DNA of 64,000 nucleotides. Source: Mytilus trossulus. Lineage: Eukaryota; Mollusca; Bivalvia; Mytilida; Mytilidae. The stretch covers positions 32,093,578-32,157,577 of the forward strand of contig NC_086378.1 in NCBI RefSeq assembly GCF_036588685.1, written 5' to 3'. The notes beneath the pieces are model-generated. The model searched no databases. It was not told where the DNA came from and worked only from the letters and a program-made list of their open reading frames with translations. The position numbers were made by a program, and so were the translations under genes. This document shows positions 12,742-22,800 of this stretch, one piece after another. Every line of letters starts with the position of its first letter. Position 1 is the first letter of the stretch.

Positions 12742-12828
12742 TTGAGAGAGAAAAAAAATAACTGTTTACTGGTTTTATCATGGTTTTTTTCAATATCAAA
12801 CACTTCACTGATCCTCATGTAATATTTA

Positions 12829-13112
12829 TAGATTATCGTTGATCATCTCAACGAGAATGATTTTCTCGCTTGAGCTGGTACAGCGAAAGTGAGAAAAGCA
12901 AGCGAGTTGAGACGACCAATGATAATCTATTTATCGCTATTTTACCTATGACGACGTTGTCAATTTCATCATGTTCATGTCAATTTCGTTAGCAACGCCA
13001 CGTGGCCTCCTTAGTTTCTAGTGATAATTATTCCATCTCAAGCGAGTAGCATGATATGAAAATTATCACAAAAAAAGATCAAACGAAAAATGCACAAAAT
13101 AGCGATAATAAT
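12829..13112. mobile_element. nested foldback element(s)
   Basis: An inner hairpin at 12829-12930 has arms 'gattatcgttgatcatctca' and a diverged complement. Further inverted blocks, 'ttatcgctatttta' at about 12932 and 'aaaatagcgataa' at about 13097, enclose a second segment with 'gtgataatta'...'aattatcac'. Boundaries are approximate. Confidence 0.6.
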
Positions 13113-13242
13113 TATTATATATATTTACTGCTCAAATAACAACCAATACGGGGTAATATGCAAAGTAACTTACACAAAAAATCATCATCATGACAATTAC
13201 ATTAATATAAAATAATATATTACACAAACAACACAACAAACT

Positions 13243-13248
13243 TTTATT
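13243..13248 (-). promoter_or_regulatory. candidate polyadenylation signal for the GPCR
   Basis: AATAAA on the minus strand about 280 bp beyond the stop. Other AT-rich variants nearby are possible, so this is only a candidate. Confidence 0.35.
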
Positions 13249-13258
13249 AGTCCTTAGT

Positions 13259-13333
13259 TAAAATCTAAGCTTCATTTATAAAACAGAAAAAGGAACTTCC
13301 TTATACCGTTTTATAAATGAAGCTTAGATTTTA
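13259..13333. mobile_element. 75-bp hairpin downstream of the GPCR
   Basis: 26-bp arms (aaatctaagcttcatttata and complement) flank a 23-bp loop. It lies about 190 bp beyond the GPCR stop codon, so it could be inside that gene's 3' UTR. Confidence 0.75.
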
Positions 13334-13524
13334 ATTGGTTGCATGTAGTTGGATTTAGAACATATTTCACACTAATCGTATTGTCAAAGAATCTTTACAT
13401 TGCGATTTTAAATCATTTAAATGGGTTAAATCAATTTTTTACAATTTCTGCCCCTTTGTGTTTGTGAAAAAAGTTTGTATTCACAATTATAAAACCGTTT
13501 AAAAATAAAATAGTCTATATTTTG

Positions 13525-14760
13525 TCATTTCTTTGGTCTTTGCAATGGTTTAAATGAATCGGTTTCCGTTATGAAATTGCTCGAAATCATCGTTGTTCTC
13601 GTAGACGACGCAAACTGTCTTTTACGAACAGACGAACACGTGTCATAAAAAGCTGACCGGAACTGTGAACTCATCAGAAAGAAGATCCAAAAGTTACAAT
13701 GGTAACTGAACAACGACAATAGATTTCCCCATGTATCCCAGTGATCGTCTTCGTCGGCAGTTAAAACTTCTCTTATTCTATCCGTTGCTAGTTCATAGGC
13801 ATAAATGCAAAATGCAATAGTATCTTGCAATTCTGATACTAAAAATATTGTCAGAATAATAAATACAAGTCCATTAAGTCTTTTCATTTGAGCAGACGAT
13901 CTATTTCTGTCATGCAAATCTGCAGCTATTCCTCGATTCCGGCGTTGTAGCTTTCTCGCGAGAAGTATTGTTGTTATAAATAGAACTATACAGGGCAAAA
14001 ATCTGGCAACAAATCCGCTTATGATATAGCTCACCATTACTGATGTTTGCGTTACTCCATACCTCGTTCCCAATACACAACCTTCATAAAGAAAAGCACT
14101 TCCGTTCTTTATAGAAAACGGAACAATTTCCACTGAAACGGCTTCATATATATAGACGACGATACCGACTATCACAGAAACTAGTACCGCCATTATTGAT
14201 GCTTTAATGGAACATAAAGATCTAGCACGGAAAGGATAGCAAATGCAGACAAAACGTTGAATGCCCAAAAGCGCTGTAATCCAGTTTGAAGAAGATCGCG
14301 CCATTTCTTCCATGATGTGAAGCACACGCTTTAAAATACACCATGTATATTCAACTGGGTCCCTGTAATGTTCCAGTAGATGGAAGTATATGTGATAGAC
14401 CGCGACTGCCAAACATATCGCTGAATTAGAGCAAGCAAGCGATGATAGCAAAAATGTCGTCTGCGAACGCATCTTTTTCTTCGCAAATACGTAAATTACC
14501 ATAATGTTTACTAAAATTGTCAAGAGCGATATTCCAGAATATAAATAAGCAAAAATAGGAACCTGCCATTTCTTTGTTACCATTTGATATGGCCGATCAA
14601 AGTAGTAGTAGTAGTAATAGTCGCCTGTTGTCTCGCTGTAATTCCCATCAAATTCTGTAGAGGTGTAATTCCCGCCAAATTCTGTAGATTTGTTTAAATG
14701 TAATATTTTTAGGAATGTTGAATTACTCTTCGGTTCATCAAATTGTATTTTCGAGTTCAT
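13525..14760 (-). CDS. rhodopsin-class peptide GPCR (Srw / myosuppressin-receptor-like)
   Basis: This intronless 411-aa gene encodes a seven-transmembrane receptor of the plasma membrane, probably for a neuropeptide. Helices lie near residues 68-93, 102-125, 141-175, 186-208, 240-268, 295-320 and 345-366. Asn85 fits position 1.50. Cys141 and Cys228 are the expected extracellular disulfide pair. The end of helix 3 reads GIQRFVCICYPF, so DRY is replaced by QRF, and helix 7 has NFWIF instead of NPxxY. Both are usual in the Srw / FMRFamide-type receptor group and not signs of decay. The N-terminus has four N-glycosylation sequons (Asn13, 23, 31, 40), a duplicated nonapeptide (25-33 and 34-42) and six tyrosines at 48-53. 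The cytoplasmic tail is Ser/Thr-rich. The ligand cannot be told from sequence. Confidence 0.93.
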   Translation of the reverse strand: MNSKIQFDEPKSNSTFLKILHLNKSTEFGGNYTSTEFDGNYSETTGDYYYYYYFDRPYQMVTKKWQVPIFAYLYSGISLLTILVNIMVIYVFAKKKMRSQTTFLLSSLACSNSAICLAVAVYHIYFHLLEHYRDPVEYTWCILKRVLHIMEEMARSSSNWITALLGIQRFVCICYPFRARSLCSIKASIMAVLVSVIVGIVVYIYEAVSVEIVPFSIKNGSAFLYEGCVLGTRYGVTQTSVMVSYIISGFVARFLPCIVLFITTILLARKLQRRNRGIAADLHDRNRSSAQMKRLNGLVFIILTIFLVSELQDTIAFCIYAYELATDRIREVLTADEDDHWDTWGNLLSLFSYHCNFWIFFLMSSQFRSAFYDTCSSVRKRQFASSTRTTMISSNFITETDSFKPLQRPKK

Positions 14761-15529
14761 TTTATTCCTCTACCCAATAAGTTATCACTTAAGTATGTCC
14801 TATAAGTGCTATTAGTTCCATTAAAAGAATAATGCATACCAATTTTTCGTCAGAGACAGCGAGACAACTACGAGATAAGTTATATCATGTATTCAGGTTA
14901 CTTTACAACTGAAGTCAGGACATATATTTTTCAATTCGGATGGTTGAGGGTGTTATGAGTAGTAGCTTACTCAGCGAAATGTGTCATCAAAATACATTCG
15001 TATTCGGTGAATGTGGTCGTTTTATAAAATTATTCTGACATTTAAAGCCAATATTGAAATAGCAATTTTTCTAGTTTATTTGGGATCATGTTGATGATAA
15101 ATGGGATATTTCAAGCACTGCTGAAATCTGACATTGCTTATTTGATCTTTTACTTTATTGTACTTGAAAGGTGTAGTATGACATTTTCTGTGTGTATCAA
15201 CAACTATTAGCGGACGTGTCAGGAAATTGTCGTAATGACTTCTATCATCAAAACACTTAATAATCGGAAAATAAAAATGTTTCAATGATACTTATCGCTA
15301 CTTATTAACGACGTAAAATATTGACAAAAGAAGAAAAACGAATTTTATCAATTAAGAACATTTCTACAGCTACGGTCATATGACGCATTCCCTTGGCCTG
15401 TTAAATTTACAGAATTGTATCCCTAAACCAAATTTTTAGACTAACTAAAAAAATTTGCGTTAATAAAAGCGTTATAACCGCAGATTAATAAATGTGAAAT
15501 CTACGATAAAAATGCCATACCCGCAAAAA
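14761..15529. other. 5' flank of the GPCR
   Basis: AT-rich DNA with no further exon supported. A 69-aa minus frame at 15076-15285 has no recognisable features. Confidence 0.4.
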
Positions 15530-15640
15530 TTATATCTCGATTTCAAAGTCGATCAGCCCTCCAGCGGGAAAATAATCAATCATATCAGGCAAGTCATTTA
15601 ACTCGTAAAAGTCCATCCGAGGTGGGTGACGTTTTGTCAT
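15530..15640 (-). CDS. candidate 36-aa small ORF or terminal exon
   Basis: The frame runs ATG to TAA. It encodes a compact acidic peptide with codon composition unlike the surrounding AT-rich DNA (MTKRHPPRMDFYELNDLP, then Pro-Ala-Gly-Gly and a Glu-Ile-Glu-Ile end). It has no signal peptide and no family I recognise. It could be a short secretion-independent peptide, the last exon of a gene whose other exons I did not find, or a remnant of a transposon frame. It is listed because its composition is protein-like despite its length. Confidence 0.25.
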   Translation of the reverse strand: MTKRHPPRMDFYELNDLPDMIDYFPAGGLIDFEIEI

Positions 15641-18600
15641 AATGATTTATACTGATTGTTAAAGTAGTTGTTTTACGTGCGGTGGTGGTTTTACTTTTTG
15701 CAGTAAATTTATTTACTGTAAATGATATCTTTGTTTTATTTACAATAAATTTTTAAGTCTTATTGTCTATTCTTCGTATATTAGTTTTAAATTTAAAATT
15801 AAATATGTTTGTCAATGTTGGTATTCTGTATATCATTTAAATTAGCGTTAGGTAGCCTAGGTTATTTCGACTGAATTTAATTTCACACGGGCCTGGTAGA
15901 ATAAGTTCTTCTGTCTTTTTTTATTTATTTTTAGAAATTTTCAATATCACATTTTCATATTTGAGCTTTGTACAACACTCTGTTGTATTTCTAAATAGCT
16001 TTATCATAAACCCCTTAACAGCTGTTTTGAAGTTTGACCAAATTGGAGACCCCCTTTTTGTTCCTGAAAAGGTTTAATGATAAAGAAAACTTCAATCATA
16101 TACACAACGATATTAAAGGTAGATATCTACTTTATTTCGGATAACCTATTTTACTTTATTGTTTATACGGTTGAGATTGTGACAATCGAGATGAACGTTT
16201 TAACAAAAAAAAAGACTTTTTTATATAAATACTAGTATATAAAAAAACAAATTTTCAATATGTTACCAAGATTTTCGTTATGAACAGAAATGAATAGGTG
16301 CTGCCTAATTAACATTCTGAATTTTGAATATATACTGATTCATAGATATACATAATTTGGTGAATCTGGTGATCTAAGGAGGGTGATCCTTTTGAGTACA
16401 TTGAATTCGTGTTTGGATTCTGAACCCTTTGGTGAAACAAAATTATTTAAGTTACCAGACCTCTTTTCTTTTTTCAGGTTGAGGACTGAAGCATGATACT
16501 GGAAAACAGCTTCCACTTAGATCATTGATAACTATACGCATACATGTATATGCTGTTATCCAAGCAGTAGAAGATATTTGACGCAAATAAGTATAGTTAA
16601 ACGGAACCGGTATCCAGTTTCTGAAAACTGATATACAGATTATTACCAGTTGGCCTGTACCTGTAGACATTTCCCTATGGTAAGTTAGAAAATTTATCAA
16701 ATTCCCTTTAAGCCTTTCCTGGTTTGCCGACCTGGATTAAGAATGATCGTTCGTGAAAGTAGTTCAAGGGCCAGTGGCCTGTACAAGGCTATCTTTGACG
16801 TTCTTAGGGGACTTTTTTTTTAAAGTATGATCTATAAGTTTAGTTCCTGAAATGTTTTTTTCCATCAAATTATTAAAATTAAAAAGAAGTGCGTGTTGAC
16901 TCCAAAATCTTTAGGGAAATTTCCCGAAAACAAAATGAAAGTAATAAAACAAACCACAAATCATATAAAAATGACGCAAAAATTTACATCTAAATATATA
17001 CTTTGTTGACAATATATGATTTCCAGTGTATAGAGTTAAATTTACTTTCAACACATTGCATTTGCACAGCTTATAATTATGTGCATGTACAGGTGTTAAG
17101 TTTATTTGTAAATTACGCATCGTATTATAATGTTTAAGCCTGTTAATAATTCTAAAATTAAAATTAAAGAGGAATTTTAATCAGATATGGCGCAAAATGA
17201 AAAATATCGACTGCAATCCAAACGTGTATTTCGTCCAACTGGAATTATTTAATATTTTCATTGAGATTAAAAAAAAATGAAAATACTTCCCTATTTTTAA
17301 TTTTATGCACATATCTTTCTTTTAAACAATTTGTTTACGAAAAAAATTAATGAAGTATATGGCTGGGAGTTGTTCTTCAAATATTTCCTTTCAAAGGTTT
17401 CTAAATTCTAAGTTGTAATTTACTTAGTACATGACATTTTCTCCAAATTGTTTTCTTAGCTACTTGCATGTACATTTTTCATAGGAACAGTTTTTTTTTA
17501 ATATAAAAAGGCACATAGGAAAATTTAATAGTCATTGCGTTGTTACTTATTTGAATGAGTTCCACGACAGGTAGCACTAGTGGAATTGTCGATAGAAAAA
17601 ATGCATCCCCCCCTTTTGCTAGTGTATCTCTGTAAGTCTCCATTAAAGTTGGATATGCACGTCGCAATCTTTTGATTTCCTTCCAATAGTTTGTGGTTCC
17701 TTGGTGGTCCATGTTTTCTGTTCTTTGGTATATGGTTTTGAGTTGACCTGTGTATCTTCTTACTTAATCGTTACATTCTTAAATTAGTCCTGTTTAAAAG
17801 TGATATTTTGGCATAACTACATAAAAACATGGCCAAATATATTTTGCTCAAATTAATATTAAGAACAAGGAGTAGCTGACTTACTCAGTGAATATCATGA
17901 AAGATGTCACCTGAGTAACTCAATCGGGAAGCCACAATCACCTTTACCCCCCCCCCCCCCCCCCCAAAAAAAATGAAATAAAGAAAAACATTACAATGCA
18001 ATATTGCTAGAATTAATATTCCATTTCGTAATTATCTAGGCGTAAATTTGATTAAAGCAATGCGTTTAGATTTTCGTTCCGACGGTCGCTGTATATAAAG
18101 AAGCAGATGAAATTTACATATATGAATACGAGGCTAGCAACATACACATTTGAAAACAAATATAACCATACATAAATAAAACTTTTTATGGACATAAACG
18201 TAAACATTTTTTTTATAAGAGAATGGTGAATGGTAACGTTTAGATGACTCATATATGAGGGGGTATGGACGGGGTCCTTCGTGTCTGTATTGTTTAATAA
18301 TTTTCCATCCTTCATAACTTTGTCTATGATTTTCTAGTGTTTATATTTCAGCCCTCGTTATTTTCTTTTCTCTATTTTTGTGGTCCATTTTTCTTCAGAA
18401 TAGGTCCAATAAAATCTTTTTGTAAACCTTCATAGCCCCTCATATTTATATTTTGATGGGTTGATAATAGCCGTCACTGAAATGGACATAATCGTTGTAG
18501 AAGTCAGCTGAAAACGGCAACTGCCAGGTATCGTAATATAACGAGAGACAAAAAATGCACATTACATATAATAAACAACTCTAATTGTGTAGGTAAATAT

Positions 18601-19809
18601 TAAACCATTCATGTTATATGTAAAGTGTGTGCAAGTATACTAATATAGAATTAAAATGTCAAAACTTTTAATTATGTTAATTCAAAAATGTGTATTACTA
18701 TCAACATGAAAAGAATTAAGATAAGTTTAAAGAATTCTATAATACATTTGAAACGCAATTCCATGAATATAACATTGCGGTTGAACAAAAATAAAGAGAT
18801 TTATTTTCTGTTAAAAATTTCGTTTACGGTCTGTCATTTCAATTTAGCAAATCAGGAAACTGTCTCTCTTGAAACATTTGGATTTATGAAAAAAATGTAA
18901 TACAGAGACTACATTAAAATTGTGTGTTTTAATTGTGTTCCCTTCATCTGAATATATTCTTTACTATTTAACGGAAATAAGTTTGCCAAATAAAAAAAAA
19001 TGCGTATTAAAAATATTATATTTTTATTTAATAAGTTAATTACATGTAAATTTGTTTAGTTCACATTTGATTTAAATTGCACATCAAATAAGATTGCGAA
19101 AAAAATAAAACATATTAAACGATAAACTAACATGAAATGAAAGATCAGGAAACGGAAGGTCGTTTTTATAAACTTATTTCCTTCTAATCTTTGTAAAGAT
19201 CGCATAATCCGTCGTAATGTCATTTATAACCCTGACATGCAGACAATAAGTTTTTTAAAACAAAAAAACATAAAATAAAATTATCAATAGCAATTTCCCA
19301 TATTTAATCCTACGTTCCATACCGTTGACAGCTAAAAAGCGGCACATCTACAGTGACTTGAAATGGCCCTTAGCTAAAACAATACATCATGTTATGGTTG
19401 AGTTGTTTCTAAGCCCTGGGCTATCTTTTTCTACCGTTTATACATACACTGTCGTCTGAATGAGAGGTCCCAATGGCGAATAGTGAGGATTAGAAATTTG
19501 TTTACATGGGCCAATTACTTATCGCCTTTGCATTTTAATGAGGAGTATTTAACTTATTAATAACTCTGATTACTCTAATTAATATTTTGATTTGAGTGAT
19601 AGTGACCTACATTCAGAGTAATTACTTAGTTGATGGAGATTTAAGTGAAAGAATTCGAGTTTAACCCATCATTTAAAGTCGTTCTCTCACCTCTAAACTA
19701 TACACGTGTTACACAGTTATATTATAACGGGATTTTTAATAATAGAGTGGACAATTTCATTTTGGGGACTTATTCATACTGTGTATTGTGACAGTGAATT
19801 TTAAATTGA
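15641..19809. other. AT-rich intergenic DNA upstream of TALE gene 1
   Basis: The interval contains a C19 run, a minus-strand frame at 17479-17712 whose first about 50 residues look protein-like (KEIKRLRRAYPTLMETYRDT, no recognised family), and a minus frame at 16452-16700 with nothing diagnostic. The homeobox regulatory region may lie here but no motif could be supported. Confidence 0.4.
17947..17965. repeat. C19 homopolymer
   Basis: Nineteen cytosines in a row followed by an A run. It is a potential i-motif/G-quadruplex sequence and prone to length error. Confidence 0.95.
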
Positions 19810-19878
19810 ATGATGTATTTTGCGGATGAGACTAGAGTTATCCCACAAGGTGATTTACAAGACGGACAAAAACATATG
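19810..19878 (+). CDS. TALE gene 1, exon 1 (23 codons)
   Basis: An in-frame TGA lies directly before the ATG at 19810. The exon ends with a Met codon at a gtacgt donor, phase 0. TALE gene 2 exon 1 likewise ends in Met at phase 0 before the cysteine-motif exon. No transcript evidence supports this exon, and another upstream exon could replace it. Confidence 0.65.
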
Positions 19879-22800
19879 GTACGTACTAGTATATTACGCG
19901 TATCTTTTAAAAGATGAAGCTTTCAATAAACTAAATTTACACATTTGGATAAATTCACGCATTTATTTTCTTTCCATAAATAAAAGTATCATGAAATAAA
20001 TTTCACACAGGTGATAATGTTAAAAAAAGACATCAAATCGTTTTCAATTCTAAATGCGTATATGTCAAACAGTTGACCAGAAAAAAACGATGACACCGGT
20101 GTTTATGTAAAAATTGATAGATCCGGAAGCAATGAGTTATAGCTACTGATACATAAATATATACATATATATTTAGTGTTTCTACACTGGATAGGTCGCC
20201 GCCGTTAGTGGTGTTTCCGGCTTCTCTGAGTAATTGATATTAGTTGTTAACATTTTTCTGACTTCGCTGGTCAGTTTTTATTGCCAAGTGGAGACAAAGG
20301 TTTAGGTCATCAGGTAAGGGTCGTACGATTTATATTTTTTATAACGTAACTATTAACATACATGCATCAATGTCATCCCGAGTAATTGCTCTTCCTTGTA
20401 TAAAACTTGTGTACACTTAAAAGGTATTAACCCACATTTATATATATGTATGTATGTATATAAGTGCATGGTAGGTTATGACGATTTTAAGGGCGAAGAC
20501 CTCTCTGATGAAATGATATTTATAAAATGTACATGTATTATCGAAACAGTAGCTAGAGTTTTTATTGTAGACTGAAACGAATTGTTTTGATGTTTTCGTC
20601 AACCGCAAAATATGCATGTGCATAATAATGATGTGTATATTTTTACCATGCATGAAATGTAATTATAATATGCCAGCAGTAGTCATAAGGCGCAATAGAT
20701 CGTAAACACATGGATAGTTCTATTCTTCTTTTTTTTTAAATTCGCGAATATATACAATTCGCTCACCACCGCATTTTTCAACATGCATACATATATAGTA
20801 TCATAATATCAATTTGGTCCATCTAGTAACTTTTACTAGTTAGTATTGACTGTTTCTGGTCCCAGCTTTGAATAAATAATCATTAAAACAACTTTGCTTT
20901 AAAAGTCCAAACGCCTGCTTCTACATGTATCTATTGGTACATCTTTTATAAGAAAAAACAGACTACCGGTATATAGGACAGACTGTTCAAGACAGACCGT
21001 GACAGTGATACAATGATACTATTTATTTGTATACAATCATGCGTTATTTATTATGTCAAAACGGACCTTTATACTACTTATTTTGTAATCCAGGAAAAGG
21101 AATTTAGGATATATCGATTGATAAGCGATTGTTAACGAATTATTAACTAAGAACCCGGATATATTAACCCATTTGCGAAATATTTCCATGGGGACCATCA
21201 GTCATGTCCAAATAGTGTCTGAATTATTTGAGACGCATCCTTTAACCAGTGCAGGGAAATACCCAAAGAGTTCATAAATTAGAATTAACTGATATATTTT
21301 CAGATATGCCAGAACCCTTCCTGTCCAACAGTTGTTGAACCATTTACCAACCGGTTGATTTGCCAGTGCTACAACACTCTACCGGACCATCAACCGGTAC
21401 CTGTGACGTCTATGCAACAGAATCCGGATATCAGCAACGGGGAACCAGCTCTCTATAACTCGGCATATCTAAGAGTTAACTCGCCAGAAAGAAAAGGTGT
21501 TCGTCCCCTACAGGTAAATAAAGATATAACAAATTTAGATAAGAAACAATTCAGTGATAAGTAAATGTCCTACTAGTCTTAAATACACCTTTATATGTTC
21601 CTTTTGCAAAGGTATGTGCTTCAGTTTTCCGAACTTGAATTTTATACCTATCTAAGATACCATTTTTTTAATGATACATCCTAAATTTATTTAAAAACAG
21701 TCTACCAAATTAAAGTTCTGTTTTAAATATGTTTCAAATAAACAATCAACAGTCACGAGAAGATACGCAGAATTTTTGCACTGAATTGTCAACCAGTAAT
21801 GTGTCAGAGAACGTACTTTTGATTGATAAGCGAAAAGGTCACGCATTACATCACAAGGCGAATCCAACCGGCTTTTGTTTATAGTCTCTCTAATGAAAAG
21901 AAATATTATGCAGGAGGAGATATACATAATTTTCACGGTCCAATGCATTCGTGGTAAATTTAATGTGAAGTTAGAAATAAAACAGTCCCGTTTTATGGTA
22001 CAGTGAAGGCGAGGTTTTCCTTCAGACGCCTTTAGTATAATTGTTTAATATTTAGTTTGTCAAAGTTAACTTACATGAAGGAATTTTGTTAGTTTTCATC
22101 ACACGAACCGGCCAGCATTTGTACTGTTAAAGTAGGATAGAGTCAAGAATTTGATAAAAACAATGGGGGGGGGGGGGGGGGGGGGGGAGCGGGCGTTATT
22201 TCCCGAAATGATAAACTGTTCCTACCTAGACCATGCTTTTTCTAACAATTTTATGTATACATTTTTTTTCACCAAATTATAATGCGGTGCCCCTTAACTC
22301 ACCGAACCCGTCACTATATACATGTATATTGTGTTTGTTTTTTGTGTTGCTTGGTTGCTGTCTTGTTGAAATATAACCGTATCTCCTTTGATGCATAACT
22401 TCTTGTTCATTATACATTGTATTAATATCTATAACGTCTCCATGATTGAGAGTTTAGATAGTCATTGAGGTCAGATTGATATAGATAAAATGGTTTCCGA
22501 AAGGTTCAAAATGACCATTGCTTTTGATAAATTTAGTTTCAACTTTTTATTATTTATATATTTGCCTCATAAAAGCCGCCTTTAGGTACTATAAACAACC
22601 AGTTACTATAGAATGAACTTTGTATCAATGTTGTATTATATAATATAAACAATCCACATGCAAAATTGTGATGGTATATACTTTTACTAGTACTAATTCA
22701 AACACTCCTTCCTTTTAACAGGGAAGACCAGAATCAAGTCTTGAAAGTTTAGCCATGCTAAGTTCAGGATTCAATCCCGGTGGAGCACCGAAGACCACCC

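Noticed and set aside
17479..17712. 77-codon minus-strand ORF with protein-like first half
   Set aside because: Could be an exon but no family, splice partner or repeat relation was found; mentioned within the intergenic entry only.
18052..18315. 87-codon minus-strand ORF with Tyr/Phe-rich tail
   Set aside because: Contains a dispersed repeat word (ggggtccttcgt) and AT-driven composition.
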